NCBI GenBank assembly: GCA_947565265.1
Contig: CANOFK010000012.1
Span: 1-12,143, forward strand
Reading direction: 5' to 3'
Length of the DNA: 12,143 bases
Origin: an uncultured Clostridia bacterium
Lineage (GTDB): Bacteria > Bacillota > Clostridia > Oscillospirales > Acutalibacteraceae
Made by a program: the position numbers and the translations under genes. This document shows, in pieces, positions 6,963-12,143 of the stretch (position 1 is the stretch's first letter; every line of letters begins with the position of its first letter). The notes under the pieces were generated by a model. The model made no database searches, was not told the DNA's origin, and worked only from the letters and a program-made list of their open reading frames with translations.

Positions 6963-8054
6963 ATGATCATTTTGCCGGCTATTGATATTCATGAGGGGAA
7001 GTGTGTACGGCTGTTCCGGGGGGACTATGCCACCGCCCAGGTGGTGGCCGGGGACGCCGGGGAAACGGCCCGGCAGTTCCGGGAGCAGGGGGCCCACTGG
7101 CTGCATATGGTGGACCTGGACGGGGCCAGGGAGGGCCGGCCGGTGAACCAGGCGCTGATTTTGGAAACGGCCCGCCACGCCGGGATGCACGTAGAGGTGG
7201 GGGGCGGTATTCGGGATATGGCTGCGGTGGAGGCGTACTTGGAGGCAGGGGCCGGCCGGGTGATTTTGGGCTCGGCGGCCCTGGAGGACCCGGCCTTTGT
7301 GCGGGAGGCGGTGAAAGCCTACGGCAGGCGGATCGCCGTGGGTATTGACGCCTTGGGGGGGAAGGCCGCGACCCAGGGCTGGACCCGCCAGAGCGGCACC
7401 CACTATATCGACCTGGCACGGCAGGTGGAGGATATGGGGGTGGAGTATATTATCTGCACGGATATTCAGAAGGACGGCACCCAGGCCGGCCCCAACCTGG
7501 AGATGCTGGACCGGCTTAACCGGGCGGTGGGGTGTAATATCATTGCAAGCGGCGGGGTGAGCAGCCTGCTGGACATGGTGGCGCTGTACGAACTGGGGCT
7601 ATATGGGGCCATTGCGGGCAAGGCCCTGTACGCGGGCACGCTGGACCTGCGGGCCGCGGTGCGCGCCTGCCACCGGTTTTCAGGCAGGGCCCCGAAAACG
7701 GAGGCGGCGGTCAACGACGAGTTGGAGCGGTTTTTCCAGAAGGGGGAGCTGGTCCCGGCGGTTGTGCAGGACGCGGACAGCGGCCAGGTGCTGATGCTGG
7801 CGTACATGAACAGCGCCGCCCTGGGAAAAACCATGCGGACCGGCTATACCTGGTTTTACAGCCGCAGCCGCCAGGCCCTTTGGAACAAGGGGGAAACGTC
7901 TGGCAACACCCAGCGGGTGGTAAGCATTACCGCGGATTGCGACAACGACACTTTGCTGGTAAAGGTGCGGCCCAACGGGCCGGCCTGCCACACCGGGGCT
8001 GTAAGCTGTTTCTTTAAGGAAGTATGGAGCGGGAACCAAGAGGAGGAAGAATAA
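6963..8054 (+). CDS. hisA-hisI: HisA-HisI fusion: ProFAR isomerase + phosphoribosyl-AMP cyclohydrolase
   Basis: A single 363-aa frame carries two enzymes. Residues 1 to about 240 are HisA, the (beta/alpha)8 isomerase converting ProFAR to [18 protein letters not shown] with catalytic Asp8, VDLDGA (50-55), EVGGGIRD (78-85), the second catalytic Asp at 129 in [22 protein letters not shown] (165-178) and IASGGVSS (194-201). It is HisA, not HisF, because of the PAIDI start and the TDI..DGT..GPN block. After a linker (about 241-255), residues 256-363 are HisI, which opens the ring of phosphoribosyl-[11 protein letters not shown] (263-270), [18 protein letters not shown] (300-317), and zinc cysteines 326, 342 and 349 in ADCDND and [11 protein letters not shown]. 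The two steps are consecutive, with the C-terminal half acting first. HisI is more often fused to HisE; here hisE is separate. GGGAGAGGAG precedes the ATG. Confidence 0.95.
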   Translation: MIILPAIDIHEGKCVRLFRGDYATAQVVAGDAGETARQFREQGAHWLHMVDLDGAREGRPVNQALILETARHAGMHVEVGGGIRDMAAVEAYLEAGAGRVILGSAALEDPAFVREAVKAYGRRIAVGIDALGGKAATQGWTRQSGTHYIDLARQVEDMGVEYIICTDIQKDGTQAGPNLEMLDRLNRAVGCNIIASGGVSSLLDMVALYELGLYGAIAGKALYAGTLDLRAAVRACHRFSGRAPKTEAAVNDELERFFQKGELVPAVVQDADSGQVLMLAYMNSAALGKTMRTGYTWFYSRSRQALWNKGETSGNTQRVVSITADCDNDTLLVKVRPNGPACHTGAVSCFFKEVWSGNQEEEE

Positions 8055-8055
8055 G

Positions 8056-8379
8056 ATGGAGGCACTGAAGGAACTGTACCGGGTGGCGGCCAGCCGGAAG
8101 GAGGGCGCGCAGGAGGGGTCTTATACCGGGTACCTGTTTGAAAAGGGGCTGGATAAGATCTTGAAGAAATGCGCGGAGGAGTGCGGCGAGGTGATCATCG
8201 CCGCGAAAAACGGCGAAAAGGCCGAAACCGTAGGGGAGATCAGCGACCTGCTGTATCACCTGATTGTGCTGATGGTAAACGAGGGTATCCCCCTGGAGGA
8301 CGTGGAGGCGGAACTGGAGCGCCGCGCCCGGAAACAGGGGAACCTGAAACAGTTCCATCAGGTGGACAAAGATACCTGA
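8056..8379 (+). CDS. hisE: HisE, phosphoribosyl-ATP pyrophosphatase
   Basis: HisE hydrolyses phosphoribosyl-ATP to phosphoribosyl-AMP and pyrophosphate, supplying the HisI half of the upstream fusion. The 107-aa all-alpha protein belongs to the MazG-like fold and shows SYTGYLFEKGLDKILKKCAE (22-41), then the acidic metal-binding helix residues in EECGEVIIAAK (41-51) and ETVGEISDLLYHL (57-69), and a C-terminal RKQGNLKQF. The ATG starts one base after the hisA-hisI stop. Its ribosome binding site, AGGAGG at 8041-8046, lies inside the end of the preceding gene, where it helps encode the acidic EEEE tail, so translation of the two genes is tightly linked. The stop TGA overlaps an ATG of the methyltransferase frame (TGATG). 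Confidence 0.95.
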   Translation: MEALKELYRVAASRKEGAQEGSYTGYLFEKGLDKILKKCAEECGEVIIAAKNGEKAETVGEISDLLYHLIVLMVNEGIPLEDVEAELERRARKQGNLKQFHQVDKDT

Positions 8380-8432
8380 TGGGGCGCGGGGGCGGCAGGG
8401 GGAAACAGCCTTTACAAGGGGAGGCGTGGGCG

Positions 8433-8975
8433 ATGGACAGGCAAACCGGCGGGGGGCTCTGGCAAGAGCCGCTGCCCTGGGACTTTACGGCAAAGGTGCG
8501 GGACTTCCTGCGCCCGGAGGTGCGGCTGCTGGACTTGAACGCCGGGGACGGCGGCTACCTGCTGTCCCTTGGGCACCCCCTTGCCCTGACCGGCGGGGTG
8601 GTGTGGCAGGCTGAGGACTACCGGCGGTGCCTGAAACGGCTGGGCCCCAGGGGCGCCGCGGTGCGGTTTTGCGAGAACGCGGCACGGCTGCCCTTTGGGG
8701 ACGGCTGCTTTGACGTGGCCATCAACCGGCAGGGGCCTTGCCCGCCGGAGGAGATTGCCAGGGTGCTGGCACGGGGCGGCTTTTTGGTGACAGAACAGGT
8801 GGGCGGCATGGACGCCAGGAGGCCGGGGGCGCCGGACTATAACCTGGAAAACCAGGGGCCCAAGTTCCGGGCGGCGGGGTTCCGGGTGATAAGCGGCAAC
8901 CAGGCCTACCCGCTTTTGGAGGAAGGCTCCTGGCGGCGGGGGCACCGGTTCCTGGTGGTGGCCAAGCGGCGTTAA
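8433..8975 (+). CDS. Class I SAM-dependent methyltransferase, small
   Basis: The 180-aa product has a Rossmann-fold methyltransferase pattern: motif I LLDLNAGDGGYL (32-43), an ENAARLPFGDGCFDVAINRQ segment (81-100) matching the motif II/III acidic turn and strand, EEIARVLARGGFLVTEQVGG (106-125) matching the usual post-motif helix and strand, and NLENQGPKFRAAGFRVI (137-153). The last features resemble a Firmicutes methyltransferase family I remember as usually having a longer C-terminus after EAYP; here the chain ends ...HRFLVVAKRR, so it may be a short variant. Substrate unknown. I prefer ATG 8433, behind GGGGAGG (8418-8424). An upstream in-frame ATG at 8379 overlaps the hisE stop (TGATG) and would add 18 residues, but has a poorer ribosome binding site and a glycine-rich, unlikely N-terminus. 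Its place after hisE suggests co-transcription, not a histidine role. Confidence 0.8.
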   Translation: MDRQTGGGLWQEPLPWDFTAKVRDFLRPEVRLLDLNAGDGGYLLSLGHPLALTGGVVWQAEDYRRCLKRLGPRGAAVRFCENAARLPFGDGCFDVAINRQGPCPPEEIARVLARGGFLVTEQVGGMDARRPGAPDYNLENQGPKFRAAGFRVISGNQAYPLLEEGSWRRGHRFLVVAKRR

Positions 8976-8990
8976 CCGGCCAGGCCATAG

Positions 8991-9193
8991 GGACTGGAGA
9001 AATTTGAAAAATGGAATTCCAGAGTCTGTTTTGAAACCGGAGAAATGTGGGATTTTTGTTTAAAAGCGAGGGCGTTCAAGGAGAAAACCGCAAGAAATGC
9101 TTGCCGCTTTTCGAGAATTTTTGGCGCAAAATAGATGGCGTTTCGGCGTTTTAAAACGGACTCTGGGGATTGGAGGAATTTGAAAAATGGAAT
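8991..9193 (+). mobile_element. MITE-like inverted-repeat element flanked by 27-bp direct repeats
   Basis: A roughly 149-bp AT-richer segment (9018-9166) sits in otherwise GC-rich DNA. Its ends are inverted repeats: CCAGAGTCTGTTTTGAAAC (9019-9037) and GTTTTAAAACGGACTCTGG (9148-9166), matching at 17 of 19 positions. Inside are nested inverted repeats AAAAGCG (9062-9068) with CGCTTTT (9105-9111) and a hairpin GCAAG-AAATG-CTTGC (9090-9104), so the whole piece can fold as a long imperfect hairpin. It is flanked by direct repeats of 27 bp at 8991-9017 and 9167-9193, identical at 25 positions. The right copy contains the ribosome binding site and ATG of the acetyltransferase gene; the left copy is a duplicate of that start region. 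No transposase is present, so it would be a non-autonomous element. Whether the 27-bp repeat is a target duplication or part of the element cannot be told. Confidence 0.7.
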
Positions 9194-9657
9194 ACAGGGA
9201 ATTGGGCGCGGGCGATGCAGCCGCCCTGCTGCCCCTTTATATAGGCTACTACAACCGGCACGAGGAGGGCCAGTGGACGGAGGAGTCTGCCGGCAGGCGC
9301 ATCCGCCAGGTGCTGGGCATGGACGGCGGCTGGGGCCTGGCTTTGATGGAGGCGGGGGAGCCCCTGGGTTTTGCCATGGGCTACTTTAAGCCCTACGACG
9401 ACCTGACCTCCTTTGTGCTGGAGGAGATCGTGATCGCCGGGGAGCGCCAGGGCCAGGGGCTGGGCACCCGGCTTTTGGCGGAAACGGAGCGGCGCGTCCG
9501 GGCAAGGGGCGCCGCCGGGGTGGAGCTCCAGGCGGTGAACAGCCCCCTGCACGCCCATTTCTACCAAAAGGCCGGGTACGGGGACGCGAAAAACTTTGTG
9601 CTAAAGGTGAAGTGGTTCCCGGCGGGGCAGCCCGAAGCGGACGGACCGCCCCATTAA
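9187..9657 (+). CDS. GNAT family N-acetyltransferase
   Basis: The 156-aa protein fits the GNAT fold, transferring an acetyl group from acetyl-CoA to an unknown amine. Motif A is clear: LEEIVIAGERQGQGLGTRLL (78-97), with the RQGQGLG pyrophosphate-binding loop at 87-93. The second signature is the alpha4/beta6-7 region VELQAVNSPLHAHFYQKAGY (112-131), where Asn118 and Tyr126 are typical catalytic or CoA-contact positions. The N-terminal half (YRELGAGDAAALLPLYIGYY, 3-22) is the variable acceptor side. The start ATG 9187 is preceded by GGAGG (9172-9176), both within the right-hand 27-bp repeat of the adjacent MITE-like element, so that insertion may have altered expression. No clear terminator follows. 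Confidence 0.9.
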   Translation: MEYRELGAGDAAALLPLYIGYYNRHEEGQWTEESAGRRIRQVLGMDGGWGLALMEAGEPLGFAMGYFKPYDDLTSFVLEEIVIAGERQGQGLGTRLLAETERRVRARGAAGVELQAVNSPLHAHFYQKAGYGDAKNFVLKVKWFPAGQPEADGPPH

Positions 9658-9680
9658 GAAAACTTTAACATTCTCAGAGG

Positions 9681-9709
9681 TTTACCTCCCCCGCAAAATG
9701 GTGTATAAT
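9681..9709 (+). promoter_or_regulatory. Sigma-A-type promoter for the DUF218 membrane protein
   Basis: TTTACC (9681-9686, 4 of 6 to TTGACA) and a perfect TATAAT (9704-9709) are separated by 17 nt. This lies in the gap after the acetyltransferase stop, about 33 nt before the chosen start of the next gene. A small inverted repeat GAGG-TTTA-CCTC (9677-9688) covers the -35 and could be an operator, which is speculative. Confidence 0.65.
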
Positions 9710-9742
9710 GGAAGGGAACCTGGAGAAAGGAAACGCAAGGGA

Positions 9743-10504
9743 ATGGCGAAAAAAGTTTGTAAGGGGCTGTTTTTGGCCCTCTGTGTGCTGGGGATTTTGT
9801 GGTTTTGTATGCCGGTCCTTCACGGGGGCTTTGGGGAGGGCTCGGTGTTTGGGATAATGGTGTGCGGGATGGGGATTGCGCTGGTGGCGCTGTACCCCAA
9901 AGCGGTGAAAAAGGGCCGCCAGCAGCGGTGGCTGGCCAGGGTTTTTGCGGCGCTATATGCGCTGGGCCTGGGCTGGGCGGCTTTTCTGACGGGGCTGATC
10001 ATCAGCAGCCAGGCCATGGCCGTGCCCCAGGGGCTGGATGTGATTGTGCTGGGGGCCCAGGTGTACAGCGCCGAACGCATGGGTATGAGCCTGACCAACC
10101 GGGTGGAACGGGCGGCAGAGTATTTGCAGGCCAACCCGGCGGTAAACTGCATTGTGACCGGCGGGCAGGGGGGCAACGAGCCCTGCCCGGAGGCGTTGGC
10201 GGCTAAAAATGCCCTGGTGCGCAAGGGCATCGACCCGGCGCGCATTTATATGGAGGACAAGTCACGGAACACCCGGCAGAACCTGCGCTTTGCCATGGAG
10301 GTGGCCAGGGAGAACGGGCTTGGCACCAGGGTGGTGGTGGTCAGCCAGAACTTCCATATGTACCGGGCGGTGCGGCTGGCCCGCAGCGCCGGGTTTGACG
10401 CCTATGCCCTGCCGGCAAAAACCGACCCGGTCATTTTCCCCTCTTACTATGGCCGGGAACTGCTGTCGCTGACCAAGTGGTATGTGGAGGAGCTGTTCCA
10501 GTAA
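9743..10504 (+). CDS. Membrane-anchored DUF218 (YdcF/SanA/ElyC-like) protein
   Basis: The 253-aa protein has three predicted membrane segments by hydropathy reading, at about 8-26, 34-51 and 67-89, followed by a DUF218 domain from about 99. Domain hallmarks are DVIVLGAQV (99-107), NRVERAAEYL (119-128), CIVTGGQGGNE (136-146), EDKSRNTRQNLRFA (171-184) and VVVVSQNFHMYRA (197-209). The family includes SanA and ElyC, linked to envelope or peptidoglycan-carrier homeostasis in enterobacteria, but biochemical function is unsettled, so none is assigned here. I chose ATG 9743 (MAKKVCKG) because an in-frame ATG at 9698 lies across the promoter's -10 region; GAAAGG and AAGGG tracts precede 9743. It appears to be a separate transcription unit with its own promoter. 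Confidence 0.88.
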   Translation: MAKKVCKGLFLALCVLGILWFCMPVLHGGFGEGSVFGIMVCGMGIALVALYPKAVKKGRQQRWLARVFAALYALGLGWAAFLTGLIISSQAMAVPQGLDVIVLGAQVYSAERMGMSLTNRVERAAEYLQANPAVNCIVTGGQGGNEPCPEALAAKNALVRKGIDPARIYMEDKSRNTRQNLRFAMEVARENGLGTRVVVVSQNFHMYRAVRLARSAGFDAYALPAKTDPVIFPSYYGRELLSLTKWYVEELFQ

Positions 10505-10533
10505 GGGGAGGGCCGCCCCGGACCAAAAAAAGC

Positions 10534-10562
10534 TTGCAAAAGCGGGCGGTTTGTGGTAGTAT
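10534..10562 (+). promoter_or_regulatory. Putative promoter upstream of pyrC
   Basis: TTGCAA (10534-10539) and TAGTAT (10557-10562) each match consensus at 4 of 6 positions and are separated by exactly 17 nt. A start of transcription near 10569 would give a leader of about 180 nt before pyrC. The element sits soon after the stop of the DUF218 gene, in a 244-nt gap without a convincing gene. Confidence 0.45.
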
Positions 10563-10697
10563 CTATCATGAGAAAAGGGAAGGGGTGGCTTTTGTGCGCG
10601 GGCTGGTAGCAGGTTGTGCCGGAAATGTGGTAAAAGGCCCTGATTTCCCCGTTGGCTGCGGCGTGTGCCGGGCAGCTTTCCCGTTTGTTATGTACGT

Positions 10698-10728
10698 CCC
10701 CGCCCAGGAATGGGTGGGGCTGTTTTTG
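10698..10728 (+). terminator. Intrinsic terminator in the pyrC leader, possible attenuator
   Basis: CCCCGCCCA (10698-10706) pairs over nine positions (one G-U) with TGGGTGGGG (10711-10719), closing a GGAA tetraloop, and is followed by CTGTTTTTG (10720-10728). This is a typical Rho-independent terminator, but it lies only about 20 nt before the pyrC start and downstream of a plausible promoter. The arrangement suggests attenuation of pyrC; alternatively it ends the upstream transcript and pyrC is expressed by partial readthrough. I do not see a PyrR-type binding consensus in the leader. An upstream GGGTGG at 10583-10588 could pair with CCGCCC of the stem as a weak competitor. Confidence 0.65.
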
Positions 10729-10748
10729 TAATGGGAAAAGGAGGACGC

Positions 10749-12014
10749 ATGAAGATTTTGCTAAAAGGGCCCCGGCTGGTTGACCCCAGCCAGGGCCTGG
10801 ACGGAACAGGGGATATCCTGCTGGAGGATGGGAAGATCGGGGCGGTAGGGGACGGGATAGACCCGGCCGGCTGCCAGGTGCTGGATTGCCGGGGGCTGGT
10901 GGCCGCGCCGGGGCTGGTGGATATGCACGTCCACCTGCGGGACCCGGGGCAGACCCATAAGGAGGATTTGGCCTCTGCCTGCCGGGCGGCGGCGGCCGGG
11001 GGCGTGACCAGCCTGTTGGCCATGCCCAACACCCAGCCCCCCATGGACAGCCCGGAACAGGTGCGGGCGCTGCTGGACCGGGCCGAAACCGCAGACGCCC
11101 GCGTGTATACATCAGCCTGTGTGACAAAGGGGATGAAGGGGGAGGCGTGCACGGACTTTGCCGCGCTGAAGGAGGCGGGGGCTATCGCCCTTAGCGACGA
11201 CGGCAGGCCGGTGGGCAGTACCCGCTGCCTGCTGGAGGCGCTGGAGCAGGCCCGTGCCCTGGGCCTGGCCCTTACCGCCCACTGCGAGGATATGGAACTG
11301 GCCGCCGGGGGGCTGATGAATCAGGGGGAGATATCCCGGCGGCTGGGGGTGAAGGGCGTGCCCGCCGCTGCCGAGGATTGCGGCGTGGCCAGGGAGATTG
11401 CCGCTGCGGCCAGCATAGGGGCGGCGGTACATATCTGCCATGTGAGCACGAAGGGCTCGGTGGCGCTGATACGGGACGCCAAGGCCAGGGGGGTACAGGT
11501 CACGGCGGAAACCTGCCCCCATTATCTGCTGCTTACCGACGAGGCGCTGGAAAGCATGGACGCGGATTACCGCATGAACCCGCCCCTGGGGGACGAGGCG
11601 GACCGGCTGGCCCTGTTGGAAGGGCTGGCTGACGGCACCCTGGACGCTATTTCCACCGACCACGCGCCCCATACCCCGGAGGAGAAGGGGGATTTCATCA
11701 CAGCGCCCAACGGGGCCATTGGCATGGAAACCTCCCTGGCCGCGGTGCTAACGGCAGTAAAGGGGCGGTTCGGGCTGGCGGAGGTGATCCGGCTGATGAG
11801 CACGGCCCCGGCGACAATTTTGGGGATAGAAGGCGGCACCCTGCGGGTAGGGGCCCCGGCAGATGTGGTGGTGTTCGACCCGGAGGAGCGCTGGCGGGTG
11901 GACCCGGAACGGCTGCACGGCAAGAGCCGGAATACCCCCTTTAAAGGGATGGAGCTGACAGGCCGGGTGAAACTGACCTTCTCCCGCGGACGGAAAGTGT
12001 TTGACAGGCTGTAG
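10749..12014 (+). CDS. pyrC: Dihydroorotase PyrC (type I)
   Basis: PyrC closes N-carbamoyl-aspartate to dihydroorotate in de novo pyrimidine synthesis. The 421-aa amidohydrolase shows the zinc motif DMHVHLRDPGQ (58-68; His60, His62), AMPNTQPPMD (91-100), SDDGRPV (149-155) with Asp151 in the place of the bridging metal ligand typical of type I enzymes, TAHCED (176-181; His178), CHVSTKGS (230-237; His231), ETCPHYL (254-260), RMNPPLG (275-281) and ISTDHAPH (301-308) with catalytic Asp304. Length and motifs fit the bacterial type I dihydroorotase rather than the shorter E. coli type. ATG 10749 is chosen over an upstream in-frame ATG at 10665, which would read through the leader terminator; AAAAGGAGG (10736-10744) sits 4 nt before it. 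The gene ends in TAG. No other pyr gene is visible in the window. Confidence 0.95.
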   Translation: MKILLKGPRLVDPSQGLDGTGDILLEDGKIGAVGDGIDPAGCQVLDCRGLVAAPGLVDMHVHLRDPGQTHKEDLASACRAAAAGGVTSLLAMPNTQPPMDSPEQVRALLDRAETADARVYTSACVTKGMKGEACTDFAALKEAGAIALSDDGRPVGSTRCLLEALEQARALGLALTAHCEDMELAAGGLMNQGEISRRLGVKGVPAAAEDCGVAREIAAAASIGAAVHICHVSTKGSVALIRDAKARGVQVTAETCPHYLLLTDEALESMDADYRMNPPLGDEADRLALLEGLADGTLDAISTDHAPHTPEEKGDFITAPNGAIGMETSLAAVLTAVKGRFGLAEVIRLMSTAPATILGIEGGTLRVGAPADVVVFDPEERWRVDPERLHGKSRNTPFKGMELTGRVKLTFSRGRKVFDRL

Positions 12015-12072
12015 GAGAGGGCCCTCTCGCGATTGCCCATGTTGGGTTTCCAAAGGGCCTGCGGCCCTTTGG
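12015..12072 (+). terminator. Two perfect hairpins after pyrC
   Basis: Right after the pyrC stop is a 14-bp perfect palindrome GAGAGGGCCCTCTC (12015-12028). About 20 nt later CCAAAGGGCC (12050-12059) pairs over 10 bp with GGCCCTTTGG (12063-12072) around a TGC loop. Neither is followed by a U tract, so they are not classical intrinsic terminators. They could protect the transcript 3' end, pause polymerase or belong to a dispersed palindromic repeat. From 12073 to the window end I see no gene or RNA. Confidence 0.5.
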
Positions 12073-12143
12073 CGGGGAAGCCGCTGGAGGCAAAAAGAGA
12101 AACCGGCTAAGCAAAGGCCTGACTCGCGGGCCGGTGGCTGTAA

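Noticed and set aside
10520..10560. PyrR-like GCTTGCAAA sequence
   Set aside because: It is the -35 region of the proposed promoter and lacks the surrounding AGAGAGG consensus, so it would not be in the transcript.
10568..10609. 13-codon leader peptide (MRKGKGWLLCAGW) before pyrC
   Set aside because: The ATG coincides with the predicted transcription start, leaving no ribosome binding site, and the sequence has no run of regulatory codons relevant to pyrimidines.

Overview
The window is a stretch of GC-rich chromosome with every recognisable gene on the plus strand. It is dominated by a histidine biosynthesis cluster. The pairing of a short HisG with a HisZ regulatory subunit, monofunctional HisB, strong GGAGG ribosome binding sites and compact ATGA overlaps suggest a high-GC Firmicute, most likely a gut-type Clostridia (Oscillospirales/Ruminococcaceae-like). 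That taxonomic call is inference; no rRNA or species marker is present.

Layout. 4-5362: hisZ-hisG, a 289-nt gap with inverted repeats, then hisD, an unrecognised 102-aa gene, hisC and hisB, tightly packed. 5363-5846: no gene, but a tandem array of a ~125-bp repeat (three full copies and one partial). 5847-6902: a radical SAM protein of unknown function, interrupted by an in-frame amber codon 29 codons before its probable natural end. 6963-8379: a HisA-HisI fusion protein and hisE. 8433-8975: a small class I methyltransferase. 8976-9186: an AT-richer, MITE-like inverted-repeat element flanked by 27-bp direct repeats. 9187-9657: a GNAT acetyltransferase. 9743-10504: a three-helix membrane protein with a DUF218 (YdcF/SanA-like) domain, with its own promoter. 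10749-12014: dihydroorotase pyrC, behind its own promoter and a leader containing an intrinsic terminator, which suggests attenuation. 12015-12143: two perfect hairpins and no gene.

How the genes work together. HisZ/HisG start the pathway from ATP and PRPP; HisE hydrolyses PR-ATP; the HisI half of the fusion opens the ring and the HisA half isomerises the product, so two consecutive steps sit on one chain. HisB, HisC and HisD carry out later steps. HisH and HisF (IGP synthase) and a histidinol-phosphatase are not in the window. In many Firmicutes hisH lies between hisB and hisA, and hisF between hisA and hisI; here the first slot holds the repeat array and radical SAM gene, and the second has collapsed into a gene fusion.

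The most interesting points are the repeat array inside the operon, the radical SAM gene with an internal TAG, the HisA-HisI fusion, the MITE-like element that duplicates the start region of the acetyltransferase gene, and the putative attenuator before pyrC. None of these alone demonstrates a new system.
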